NCBI RefSeq assembly: GCF_006715785.1
Contig: NZ_VFNX01000001.1
Span: 4,568,001 to 4,632,000, forward strand
Reading direction: 5' to 3'
DNA length: 64,000 nucleotides
Origin: Streptomyces puniciscabiei
GTDB lineage: Bacteria > Actinomycetota > Actinomycetes > Streptomycetales > Streptomycetaceae
Position 1 is the first letter of the stretch. Each line of letters opens with the position of its first letter. Shown one piece after another: positions 7,454-19,700 of the stretch. Under the pieces are notes generated by a model that was given only the letters and a program-made list of their open reading frames with translations, was not told where the DNA came from and searched no databases. A program made the translations under genes and the position numbers.

Positions 7454-8356
7454 ATGGCCGAGTGGGACATCCGGAAGCTGCAGATCCTGCGCACCCTGCG
7501 CGAGCGCGGCACCGTGACCGCGACGGCCGAGGCCCTGCACATGACCCCGTCCGCGGTGTCCCAGCAGCTCACCAATCTCGCCCGGCAGCTCGGCGTGCCC
7601 CTGCTTCAGGCGCGGGGCCGCCGGGTCCGGCTCACCGACGCGGCGCGGCTGGTGCTGGCCCACACCGAGCCGGTCTTCGAGCAACTGGAGCGTGCGGAGG
7701 CGGCGTTGGCGGCGTACGTCCAGGGGGAGGCGGGGGAGGTCCGGGTCGCCGCGTTCCCGACGTCCGTACCCGCCCTGGTCGTACCGGCCGTACGGGCCCT
7801 GCGGACCACGCACCCCCAGGTGACGGTCCGGGTCCGGGAGGCGGAGGCCGCCGAGGCCTACGACCTGCTGACCGCCGGCGAGGCCGACCTCGCCCTGTCC
7901 CTCGCGGCGTCGGCCCCCAGCGCGGCGGACCCCCGGTTCACCCAGGTCCCCCTGCTGGCCGACCCCTTGGACGTCGCCCTGCCCCCCGGCCATCCCCTGG
8001 CCGCGGCCCCCGCCCTGACCCTCACCGACCTGGCCGCCGAACCCTGGATCTTCGGCGGCAGCGGCCCCTGGTCCGACATCACCCGCCGCGCCTGCGAGGC
8101 GGCCGGCTTCAGCCCCCACCAGGGCCACTCGGCCTCCGGCTGGACCGCGATCCTCGCCATGGTCGCGGCCGACATGGGAGTGGCCCTCGTCCCGCGCATG
8201 GCCGCGGGCCGCCGCGACGGCGTGGTCCTGCGCGACCTCGGCGCGGACGGGCCGGTGCGGCATGTGACGGCGGCGGTGCGCAGGGGCGGGGAGACAGGGC
8301 GGGCGGTGGCCCGGGTGCTGGAGGCGCTGGGGGCGGCGGCCGCCGACGGGGCCTAG
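7454..8356 (+). CDS. LysR-family transcriptional regulator
   Basis: A 300-residue regulator with the N-terminal winged helix (TVTATAEALHMTPSAVSQQL, residues about 20-39) and the periplasmic-binding-protein-like effector domain. It directly follows the EamA exporter. The ATG has no ribosome-binding site but is preceded by TAGCTT (7441-7446) and exactly 7 nt, so it probably has its own promoter and a leaderless transcript, separate from the exporter. It may control the exporter. The effector is unknown. Confidence 0.92.
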   Translation: MAEWDIRKLQILRTLRERGTVTATAEALHMTPSAVSQQLTNLARQLGVPLLQARGRRVRLTDAARLVLAHTEPVFEQLERAEAALAAYVQGEAGEVRVAAFPTSVPALVVPAVRALRTTHPQVTVRVREAEAAEAYDLLTAGEADLALSLAASAPSAADPRFTQVPLLADPLDVALPPGHPLAAAPALTLTDLAAEPWIFGGSGPWSDITRRACEAAGFSPHQGHSASGWTAILAMVAADMGVALVPRMAAGRRDGVVLRDLGADGPVRHVTAAVRRGGETGRAVARVLEALGAAAADGA

Positions 8357-8400
8357 CCGCGGTTCCCTGCTCGGCCACGGCGGCTGAGGCTCCTCGACGG

Positions 8401-8467
8401 GCAGCGGCTCAACCCGCCGCACCTCGTACGGACGCGCAGCGGTTCATCCCCGCCGCACCTCGTACAG
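8401..8467. repeat. Imperfect 35-bp tandem duplication of a gene end
   Basis: The last bases of the DUF1203 gene (copy at 8436-8467, containing CCGCCGCACCTCGTAC) are repeated at 8401-8432 with a period of 35 bp, just beyond the stop codon. The outer copy is not translated. Confidence 0.6.
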
Positions 8468-8917
8468 GAAGCACCCGTACTCCACCGCCCGCACGTGCAC
8501 CAACGCCACCTCCGGGTCGGAGAAGGCCTCGGCGAGGGCGGACGGGAAGTCGGTGGCCACCAGGCGGCCGCCCAGGATCCGGCCGTCGGCCGAGTACCGG
8601 CGGAGCACGCGGTGGGCGTCGGTGAACGGCAGTGCGGCGCCGTCGGACGGGCCCGGGCACTCCTCGGCGTGCACGAAGACCGGGCCCTGCTCGTCGTACG
8701 CCCCCGGATCGGCGCCCGTCCCGGCCGCCCAGCGGCGCAGGGGCGCGTACGAGACCAGGGCGATCAGCTCGCCCGGCGCGCTGCGGCGCAGACAGCAGCG
8801 CAGCGGCGCGCCGCCCTCCTCGTCGGTGAACGGGCTCACGGGCCGTCCCGCGTCGTCGGCGCTGCGCAGTTCCTTCAGGGTCCCGGCCGGAACGGGACGT
8901 GCGCGGTAGGTCGTCAT
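8444..8917 (-). CDS. DUF1203 family protein
   Basis: A 157-residue soluble protein with the DUF1203 pattern: RCCLRRSAPGELIALVSY, then GPVFVHAEECPG, and a terminal segment FSDPEVALVHVRAVEYGCF. The function is not established. The residues HAEECPG and the conserved cysteines suggest a metal or thiol site. The ATG has no clear ribosome-binding site, but a CACGCT hexamer lies 7 nt upstream. It diverges from pepN across 113 bp and ends in a small duplicated stretch. Confidence 0.8.
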   Translation of the reverse strand: MTTYRARPVPAGTLKELRSADDAGRPVSPFTDEEGGAPLRCCLRRSAPGELIALVSYAPLRRWAAGTGADPGAYDEQGPVFVHAEECPGPSDGAALPFTDAHRVLRRYSADGRILGGRLVATDFPSALAEAFSDPEVALVHVRAVEYGCFLYEVRRG

Positions 8918-9030
8918 ACGGCCCAGCGTGCTGCCCGGCCGCCGCGCTGACCGGCGGGATCCGGACATCGCGTTCCCCATGGCTCCCATGGAAGGATGAC
9001 GGAACCGACACATATCGAGGAGATGACCGC

Positions 9031-11601
9031 GTGCCTGGCACAAACCTGACTCGCGAAGAGGCGCAGCAGCGGGCCGAGCTGCTCACCGTTGACTCGTACG
9101 AGATCGATCTCGACCTCTCCGGCGCGCAGGAGGGCGGTACCTACCGGTCCGCGACCACGGTGCGTTTCGACGTGGCCCGCGGCGGTGCCGAGTCCTTCAT
9201 CGACCTGGTGGCACCCACCGTCCACGAGGTCACGCTCAACGGCGACGCGCTCGACCCCGCCGAGGTCTTCAAGGACTCGCGGATCGCCCTGCCGGGCCTG
9301 CTGGAGGGCCGTAACGTCCTGCGCGTGGTCGCGGACTGCGCCTACACCAACACCGGCGAGGGCCTGCACCGCTTCGTCGACCCGGTCGACGAGCAGGCCT
9401 ACCTCTACACCCAGTTCGAGGTCCCGGACGCCCGCCGGGTGTTCGCCTCCTTCGAGCAGCCGGACCTGAAGGCCACCTTCCAGTTCACCGTGCGGGCGCC
9501 CGAGGGCTGGACCGTCATCTCGAACTCGCCGACCCCGGAGCCCAAGGACAACGTCTGGGTCTTCGAGCCGACCCCGCGCATCTCGACGTACATCACGGCG
9601 CTGATCGTCGGCCCGTACCACTCCGTGCACAGCGTGTACGAGAAGGACGGGCAGTCCGTGCCGCTGGGCATCTACTGCCGCCCGTCCCTCGCCGAGTTCC
9701 TGGACTCGGACGCGATCTTCGAGGTGACCCGGCAGGGCTTCGACTGGTTCCAGGAGAAGTTCGACTACGCCTACCCCTTCGCGAAGTACGACCAGCTGTT
9801 CGTGCCCGAGTTCAACGCGGGCGCGATGGAGAACGCGGGCGCCGTCACCATCCGCGACCAGTACGTCTTCCGGTCCAAGGTGACCGACGCGGCGTACGAG
9901 GTCCGCGCCGAGACCATCCTGCACGAGCTGGCCCACATGTGGTTCGGCGACCTCGTCACCATGGAGTGGTGGAACGACCTGTGGCTGAACGAGTCGTTCG
10001 CCACCTACACCTCCATCGCCTGCCAGGCCGCCGCGCCCGGCTCGCGCTGGCCCCACTCGTGGACCACGTTCGCGAACTCGATGAAGACGTGGGCGTACCG
10101 GCAGGACCAGCTGCCGTCCACGCACCCGATCATGGCGGACATCCGCGACCTGGACGACGTGCTCGTCAACTTCGACGGCATCACGTACGCCAAGGGCGCG
10201 AGCGTGCTCAAGCAGCTCGTCGCGTACGTCGGCCAGGACGAGTTCTTCAAGGGCGTGCAGGCCTACTTCAAGCGGCACGCGTACGGCAACACGCGCCTGT
10301 CCGACCTGCTCGGCGCGCTGGAGGAGACCTCCGGCCGCGACCTGAAGACCTGGTCGCGGAAGTGGCTGGAGACGGCGGGCATCAACATCCTCCGCCCGGA
10401 GATCGCCACCGACGCCGACGGGGTCATCACCTCCTTCGCCGTCCGCCAGGAGGCCCCGGCCCTGCCCGCCGGCGCCAAGGGCGAGCCGGTGCTGCGCCCG
10501 CACCGCATCGCGATCGGCCTGTACGACCTCGGCGCCGACGGCAAGCTGGTGCGCACCGACCGTATCGAGCTGGACGTCGACGGCGAGCTGACGGCCGTAC
10601 CGCAGCTGGCCGGCCGGCGCCGCCCGGCGGTGGTCCTGCTGAACGACGACGACCTCTCCTACGCCAAGGTCCGCCTGGACGAGGAGTCGCTCGCGGTGGT
10701 CACCGAGCACCTCGGCGACTTCACCGAGTCCCTGCCGCGGGCCCTGTGCTGGGCCTCCGCCTGGGACATGACCCGGGACGCCGAACTGGCCACCCGCGAC
10801 TACCTCGCCCTGGTCCTGTCCGGCATCGCCAAGGAGTCCGACATCGGCGTGGTGCAGTCGCTGCACCGCCAGGTCAAGCTGGCCATCGACCTGTACGCCG
10901 ACCCGGCCGCCCGCGAGTCCCTGCTCACCCGCTGGACCGACGCCACGCTGGCCCACCTGCGTGCGGCGGAGCCGGGCAGCGACCACCAGCTGGCCTGGGC
11001 CCGCGCCTTCGCGGCGACGGCCCGCACCCCGGAGCAGCTGGACCTGCTGGAGGCGCTGCTGGAGGGCACCCAGACCGTCGAGGGCCTGGCCGTGGACACC
11101 GAGCTGCGCTGGGCGTTCGTGGAGCGGCTGGCGGCGGTCGGCCGCTACGACGAGGCGGAGATCGCGGCCGAGTACGAGCGGGACAGGACGGCGGCCGGTG
11201 AGCGGCACGCGGCGACGGCCCGGGCCGCCCGCCCGACGACGGAGGCCAAGGCGGAGGCCTGGGCCTCGGTGGTCGAGTCCGACAAGCTGCCGAACGCCGT
11301 GCAGGAGGCCGTGATCAGCGGCTTCGTCCAGACCGACCAGCGCGAGCTGCTGGCGCCGTACGCGGACCGGTACTTCGAGGTCGTCAAGGACATCTGGGAC
11401 TCCCGCTCGCACGAGATCGCCCAGCAGATCGCCATCGGCCTGTACCCGGCCGTCCAGGTCTCCGAGGAGACCCTGGCCAAGACGGACACCTGGCTGTCCT
11501 CGGCCGAGCCGAACGCGGCCCTGCGCCGCCTCGTCTCGGAGTCCCGCTCGGGCATCGAGCGCGCACTGCGGGCCCAGGCGGCGGACGCCGCGGCGCAGTA
11601 G
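9031..11601 (+). CDS. pepN: Aminopeptidase N (M1 family), first copy
   Basis: An 856-residue zinc metallo-aminopeptidase that removes N-terminal residues from peptides in the cytoplasm. The exopeptidase motif GAMEN and the zinc site H298-E-L-A-H302 with Glu321 eighteen residues later (NESFATY) are intact. The C-terminal ERAP1-like helical domain completes the usual length. The GTG start follows GAGGAG and gives VPGTNLTREEA, matching the start of the second copy at 30078-32657. A strong terminator follows at 11611. Confidence 0.96.
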   Translation: MPGTNLTREEAQQRAELLTVDSYEIDLDLSGAQEGGTYRSATTVRFDVARGGAESFIDLVAPTVHEVTLNGDALDPAEVFKDSRIALPGLLEGRNVLRVVADCAYTNTGEGLHRFVDPVDEQAYLYTQFEVPDARRVFASFEQPDLKATFQFTVRAPEGWTVISNSPTPEPKDNVWVFEPTPRISTYITALIVGPYHSVHSVYEKDGQSVPLGIYCRPSLAEFLDSDAIFEVTRQGFDWFQEKFDYAYPFAKYDQLFVPEFNAGAMENAGAVTIRDQYVFRSKVTDAAYEVRAETILHELAHMWFGDLVTMEWWNDLWLNESFATYTSIACQAAAPGSRWPHSWTTFANSMKTWAYRQDQLPSTHPIMADIRDLDDVLVNFDGITYAKGASVLKQLVAYVGQDEFFKGVQAYFKRHAYGNTRLSDLLGALEETSGRDLKTWSRKWLETAGINILRPEIATDADGVITSFAVRQEAPALPAGAKGEPVLRPHRIAIGLYDLGADGKLVRTDRIELDVDGELTAVPQLAGRRRPAVVLLNDDDLSYAKVRLDEESLAVVTEHLGDFTESLPRALCWASAWDMTRDAELATRDYLALVLSGIAKESDIGVVQSLHRQVKLAIDLYADPAARESLLTRWTDATLAHLRAAEPGSDHQLAWARAFAATARTPEQLDLLEALLEGTQTVEGLAVDTELRWAFVERLAAVGRYDEAEIAAEYERDRTAAGERHAATARAARPTTEAKAEAWASVVESDKLPNAVQEAVISGFVQTDQRELLAPYADRYFEVVKDIWDSRSHEIAQQIAIGLYPAVQVSEETLAKTDTWLSSAEPNAALRRLVSESRSGIERALRAQAADAAAQ

Positions 11602-11610
11602 TACGGCCGC

Positions 11611-11642
11611 GAGGGCGCCCGGCATCCGCGCCGGGCGCCCTC
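11611..11642. terminator. Bidirectional terminator after pepN
   Basis: A perfect 13-bp stem (GAGGGCGCCCGGC with its complement) and a 6-nt loop lie between pepN and the converging SDR gene. Confidence 0.85.
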
Positions 11643-11650
11643 TGCCGCGC

Positions 11651-12412
11651 TCAGCCCGGGAACATCCCCCCGGTCACGTTCACGAACGTGCCGGTGATGC
11701 CCGCCGCGTGGTCGGAGGCGAGGAAGACGGCCGTGGCGGTGATCTCGGCCAGGGTGGGGTTGCGGCGGGTCATGCGCAGGCTCGCCAGGTGGTCGAGGAT
11801 GCCGGCGACGTTCACGTTCGGGTCGACGGCGCGGAGCTTGTCCCCGGTGAGCGTCTCCGGGACACCGGCCGCCCACAGGCCCACCGCGCGCACCCCGCGC
11901 GGGCCCAGTTCCATGGCGAGGTTGCGCACCAGGGCGTCGGCGGCCGCGTCGGCCGGGCCGGTGCCGCCCATCATCGGACTGCCGTGCGCGGAGCCGCTGT
12001 TGAGGGTGAGGATCACCCCCGAGCCGCGCTCGGCCATGCGGCGGGCGGCGGCGCGGGCGGTGAGGAAGGCGGCGCGGGTGCCGTCGAGGACGGGGCGCAG
12101 GAAGTCGTCGGCCGGCATCTCCGTCAGCGGGGCGCCCTGGACGTCCCCGCGGCTGACGAGGTTGAAGGAGATGTCGATCGTGCCGACCCGGCCCGCGTGC
12201 TCCTCCACGGCCGCCTCGTCCAGCGCGTCCACGACCGCCGTCTCGGCGTGCCCGCCGGCCGCCGTGATCTCCTTCGCCACCGCCTCCAGCGTGTGGCGGG
12301 TACGGCCCACGAGGTGCACCCGGGCGCCCTCGCGGGCGAAGGCGCGGGCCACCGCACCGCCGATCGAGCCGCCGGCGCCGTAGATGATCGCGGTCTTGTC
12401 GGTGAGCAGCAT
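11651..12412 (-). CDS. Atypical short-chain dehydrogenase/reductase
   Basis: A 253-residue Rossmann protein. The cofactor loop is present in a variant form (YGAGGSIGGAVARAFA, residues about 11-26) and the C-terminal GITGTFVNVTGGMFPG is typical. The active site is not: aligning LVRNLAMELG with the family helix places Thr151 and Asp155 where the YxxxK Tyr and Lys belong, while Ser139 is kept. It may bind nucleotide without ordinary redox catalysis, or use other residues. It lies 69 bp downstream of the sigma factor gene on the same strand and is probably part of its transcription unit. Confidence 0.88.
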   Translation of the reverse strand: MLLTDKTAIIYGAGGSIGGAVARAFAREGARVHLVGRTRHTLEAVAKEITAAGGHAETAVVDALDEAAVEEHAGRVGTIDISFNLVSRGDVQGAPLTEMPADDFLRPVLDGTRAAFLTARAAARRMAERGSGVILTLNSGSAHGSPMMGGTGPADAAADALVRNLAMELGPRGVRAVGLWAAGVPETLTGDKLRAVDPNVNVAGILDHLASLRMTRRNPTLAEITATAVFLASDHAAGITGTFVNVTGGMFPG

Positions 12413-12481
12413 GGTGAACTCCCTCTCGGTGTGTCGTCACGTTCACCGGTACTGACGTACGGCGCCCCGCGCGCTCATCGC

Positions 12482-13816
12482 TCACAGCCGCAGCGGCAGC
12501 CCGAACGCCGGGAACAGGTGCGGTTCGAAGGAGGTGATCTCCGTGATGCGGTCCTCGGAGTCGAAGCGGAGCACGTCCAGGACCTGGGCGCGGTAGACGT
12601 TCGTACCGGGGCGGCGGACGTAACCCCCGGCCGCGAGCTGCCCGTTGGCGCGGGCGGGCAGGTGGCGCCAGTGGCCCAGGAACAGGGGGGACGCGGGGTC
12701 GAGGCTGGGGCGGAGGAAGGCGAGCAGCGCCGCGCGGCCCGTGAACCAGAACGGGTTCGGTGGCATCGTCAGCGTGACGTCCTCGGCCAGCAGCCCGGCC
12801 ATCGCGTCGAAGTCCAGCCGCTCGGCGGCCGTCATGTACCGCTGGAGCGCGGCCCGCTGGGCGTCCGTGGGCGGGGTGGCCGTCCAGTCCGTACGGCTTG
12901 CGGGCAGATGCTCGCGCAGGGCCGGACGGGCGCGTTGCAGCGCGCTGTTGACCGAGGCCACGGAGGTTTCGAGGGCCCGCGCGGTCTCGGCGGCGGTGAG
13001 CCCGAGCAGATCGCGCAGCACGAGCGCGGCGCGCTGCCGGGCCGGCAGGTGCTGGAGCGCGGCCAGCAGGACCAGCTCCACGGTCTCGCGCGCCTCCGCG
13101 GCGCTGTCCGGCAGTTCGTCGTCCGGGCAGGGCTGCAGCCAGGTGATCCGGGCGGGCGGCTCGCCGGGGCCGTGGTCCATGCCGGGCAGCGGCTCGTAGT
13201 GCTGCGGGCGGCGGGCCGTACGGCGCTGGAAGTCCAGGCAGGCGTTGGTCGCGATGCGGTACAGCCAGGTACGGGCGCCCGCCCGCCTCTGATAGCCGTC
13301 CCGGGCCCGCCAGGCCCGCAGGAACGTCTCCTGGACCAGGTCCTCGGCGTCGTCGTAGGAGCCGGTCATGCGATAGCAGTGGGCGCGGATCTCCCGGCGG
13401 TGCGCCTCGGTGAGGACGGCGAAGGCGGTCTCGTCGAATTCCGTCACGGGGGAGTCGGTGACGGAAACCGCGCTGCCGGGCCCGGGGATTTCCGTCACGG
13501 GGGTCTCCGTGACGCTTCGGTCCGCCGTCTCCACGCTTCGGTCCGCCGTCTCCTGCGCGAGCCGTGCGATACGGCGCAGCCGGGCCACGGAGGCCGACAG
13601 TTCGGTCACGCCCGCGTACAGCGCGGACGCCGGCCTCGGCACCAGCGCACCCGCCTGCCGGCCGACCGATTCGATCAGCTCCTCCAGGCCCCCGCCACCG
13701 TCCTGCCGCTCCCGGTAGGCCTTCTGCCGGCAGGCCGCCGAGCAGTACACCGAGCTACGGCCCCGCCGGCCGGCCCGCGCCGCGAGAGGGCCGCCACAGC
13801 TCGCACACGTCTCCAC
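12482..13816 (-). CDS. ECF sigma factor with N-terminal Cys4 knuckle and SnoaL-like tail
   Basis: A 444-residue protein in three parts. Residues 4-29 hold a zinc-knuckle-like C-x2-C-x17-C-x3-C. A linker follows that contains a 7-residue duplication (ETADRSV twice) and repeated V-T-E/D motifs. Then come ECF sigma regions 2 (RAHCYRMTGSYDDAEDLVQE) and 4 (LGLTAAETARALETSVASVN), and a C-terminal SnoaL-like domain (AAERLDFDAMAGLLAEDVTL). SnoaL tails are known to control activity in several ECF groups with no separate anti-sigma factor. The Cys4 head is an unusual addition that could sense redox or metal. I chose the GTG at 13816 because GGGAGG lies at the right spacing; a GTG at 13822 overlaps that site. 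Confidence 0.9.
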   Translation of the reverse strand: METCASCGGPLAARAGRRGRSSVYCSAACRQKAYRERQDGGGGLEELIESVGRQAGALVPRPASALYAGVTELSASVARLRRIARLAQETADRSVETADRSVTETPVTEIPGPGSAVSVTDSPVTEFDETAFAVLTEAHRREIRAHCYRMTGSYDDAEDLVQETFLRAWRARDGYQRRAGARTWLYRIATNACLDFQRRTARRPQHYEPLPGMDHGPGEPPARITWLQPCPDDELPDSAAEARETVELVLLAALQHLPARQRAALVLRDLLGLTAAETARALETSVASVNSALQRARPALREHLPASRTDWTATPPTDAQRAALQRYMTAAERLDFDAMAGLLAEDVTLTMPPNPFWFTGRAALLAFLRPSLDPASPLFLGHWRHLPARANGQLAAGGYVRRPGTNVYRAQVLDVLRFDSEDRITEITSFEPHLFPAFGLPLRL

Positions 13817-13873
13817 GGCCACCTCCCGCCCGGAAATCCGGTCAGCGATCCTCGCACGAGAGCGGAAGACACG

Positions 13874-13907
13874 ACAGGGGCGGCCACGTGACCGTGGCCG
13901 CCCCTGT
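13874..13907. terminator. Terminator after asd
   Basis: A perfect 15-bp stem (left arm 13874-13888, right arm 13893-13907) with a 4-nt loop lies 15 bp past the asd stop, between asd and the sigma factor gene on the same strand. Confidence 0.85.
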
Positions 13908-13921
13908 GGTGCTGCTGCGGG

Positions 13922-16702
<2,781 letters not shown>

Positions 16703-16706
<4 letters not shown>

Positions 16707-16740
16707 GGGGCGGGTGTCCCCCCGGACACCCGCCCCTCAC
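16703..16740. terminator. Bidirectional terminator
   Basis: A perfect 17-bp stem with a C4 loop begins at the stop codon of the membrane protein gene. It separates that gene from the converging protease gene. Confidence 0.9.
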
Positions 16741-16755
16741 CCGAGAGCCACTCCG

Positions 16756-19700
16756 TTACGGCGTGACCTTCTCGATCTTGACGCTGCCGACGCCCGCGAC
16801 CGTGCCGCGCGCGTTCACCAGCTGGACCCGGCCGAAGAACTCACGGCCCGCCGGGGCCTCGGCCGCGGCCGTGACCTGAGCGGTGACCGTGGCCGAGTCA
16901 CCCGTGCCGAGCGTGACCGGCGTGGTGTCGTCCACCGTGACCGAGCCGAGCGTGGGGGAGAAGAACACGTCCCGGTAGTCGTAGTCGGTCGAGCCGGAGG
17001 GCACCGAGTAGCCGACGACCTTGACGGTGTAGGTGCCGGCGGCCGGGGACGGGATGGAGACCGCCTCCTCGGAGTCGCCGTCGGCGGACTGCGCGACCTG
17101 CTTGCCGCTCGCGTCGTACACGGTCAGGTCGAGGTCGGCGGAGGCGTCCGAGACGTTGCCGATGGCGACGTCGAGGGACTTGGCGCCGGCCGGGACGTCC
17201 ACCGTGCTGGTCTGCGTCTCGCCCTCCTTGATGGACGGGCGGGCCGTCTTCGCCGAGCCGAGCGGGCCGCCGACCGGCTTGCCGTCCAGGGCCGCGTACG
17301 TGTTGGTGACCTTCCAGCCGGCGGTGGCCGGGCTGCCCACCTTCGCCTCGGGTACGGTCACGGTCTCCGGGTCGAAGGCCGCGCCGAGGACGGAGACGCC
17401 GAGGGTGTACGGGTTGTCCAGCAGCGGGGAGGTACGCCGGGCCTCCACCTCCACCTCCCATACGCCGGGCTGCGGGTCGGCGTAGGAGCGCACGTCGGGC
17501 TTGCAGCCGTTGCCGTCGAGGTAGTTGGGGTAGCAGTACGGCGTGCCGGTGTTGTCGACCGGGGTGCCGTACGGGTGGATGGCGATGAACCGGGTCTGGC
17601 TCTTGTCCTGCAGCCCGCTCATCGCGACCTCGAGCGACTTCGCGCCCTGGGGCACGGTCAGGAAGTACGACCGGGTGCCGTTGCGCTGCACCGAACCCGA
17701 GGCCGAGTAGGTGTAGCCGACAGGGGTCGAGACGACGACGGTCGTCAGGATCTGCTTGTCGATGCCCTCCGTGCGCGGGTCGTCGACCTCCAGGACCGCG
17801 CTCTTGACGCCCGCCGACGCCGGGGCCGCCTCCACCTTCACCGTCACCGGCTGGTTCAGCGGCAGCCGCACCAGGTCGTCGCCGACGATCCGGAAGGTGT
17901 GCCCGGCGTTGTTCGCGAAGTGCAGCTCGTGCCACAGGGCCTTGTCCGGGCCGGAGGTGCGGGTGACGGTGATGTCGTACGTCTTCTTCCCGCCCGCCTT
18001 CAGGCCGCCCTCGCGGTCGTACAGGCCGGTGCCGTAGCCGGGGGTCTTCAGCGCCTGGTCGAGCGCGGTGTCGACCGGGGCCTTGACGGTGTAGTCGTGG
18101 GCGTCGGCGTCGTCGCGGACGGCGTCCCACGCGTCCACGACGTCGATCAGGCCCGCACCCTCCTCATAGGCCTGAACTCCCTTGATGTGCCGGGCCGTCG
18201 ACGTGAGCGCCGTGCGCAGCTTCGCCGGTGTCAGGCCGATGCCCTGCTGCTCGGCGGCGGACAGCAGCAGCGCGCTCGCGCCGGTGGCCTGCGGGGAGGC
18301 CATCGAGGTGCCCTGGAGCATGGAGTAGCCGGCCGGCAGCGAGTAGCCCGCCTCGGCGACCGGGGAGCCGGGCAGCCAGGTCTGGGTGGTGTTGATCGCG
18401 GCGCCGGGGGCGACCAGGGTCGGGGTGAAGCCGCCGTCCTCACGCGGGCCGCGCGAGGAGAACGGCATCATCTGGTACTTCTTCTCCACCACCGAGCCGT
18501 AGTTCGCGGCCCAGGTCTCCTTGGAGATGGCGGCGCCGACCGAGATCACCTTGTCGGCCAGGCCCGGGTCGCCGATCGTGTTCGCGCCCGGCCCGGAGTT
18601 GCCCGCGGAGATCACCAGCTGGACGCCGTAGGTGTCGATGAGCCGGGTGTACAGCTCGGCGCGCGCGTTGTTGCCGTCGTTCAGCGCGGGCAGGCCGCCG
18701 ATCGACATGTTGACGATGTCGACGCCCCGGTTGACGACCAGGTCGATCATGCCCTCGGTGAGGGCGACGTTGGTGCAGCCGCCGGTCCAGGTGCAGGCGC
18801 GCGAGGAGACGATCTTCGCGCCGGGGGCGGCGCCGTTCATCCTCCCGCCGAAGAGCCCGTTGGCGGCCGTGATGCCCGCGACATGCGTGCCGTGCTCGGA
18901 CTCGATGACACCGATGTTGACGAAGTCCGCCTTCTTGCCGACCCAGGACCCCCCGTAGGGGTCCATCGGCACGTCCTTGCGGATCTGCACGACGAACGGC
19001 ACCCGCTCGGCCACGTCGGTCTTCGGGTCGTCGGTGCCGAAATAGCCGACCTGGTAGCCGTCCTTGTACGGCTTCATCGGGGTGTCGTCGGTGAAGTCGT
19101 GGTCGTTGTCCAGGTCGACGGTGACCGTGCCGGCCGCCGGGTCGTACAGCACGCCCCAGCTGTCCGTGGTGTCGCCGTCGCGGTTCAGGTCGCCCTTCTC
19201 GTCGCCGCCGGTGGTGGCGGACTCCTTGAAGGTGCTGATCTCGTACGCCCCGGAGGGCGCCGTCCAGCTCGCGCCACCGTAGGAGAAGTTCGGGCCGGAC
19301 ACCGCGGTGACCATGGGGCGCCAGGTCTGGTCCCCGTCCACGATCGGGTCGGTCGAGGTCACCCAGTCGACGATCTTCCGCTCGCCCGTCGTGGTCTTCT
19401 GCAGCGCCGGGTGGCCGAGGTCGACGCCGGAGTCGAGGATGCCGATGGTGATGCCCCGTCCGTCCCACTTCGGGTGGTCCTTGACGAACTCGACGGCACC
19501 GGTCTCGAAGGAGGGGTTGTACGGGTTCTCGGCCGGGGTGTTCCTGCCCGGGCCGGGATAAGCCGCCGTACTGGCCGATGACGTGGCGGCGCCGCCCGGC
19601 GTGGGGTCGTCGAGCGGGGTCTCCTGCTCGAGGTCGATGGCGTGCACCGAGGGCAGCTCGGCCGCGGCGGCGATGGCGGCGTCCGCCCGCGCGGTGGGCA

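Noticed and set aside
8409..9086. A longer form of the DUF1203 gene starting upstream of 8917
   Set aside because: The extra residues are low complexity and would run into the pepN promoter and start region; the ATG at 8917 has a well-placed -10.
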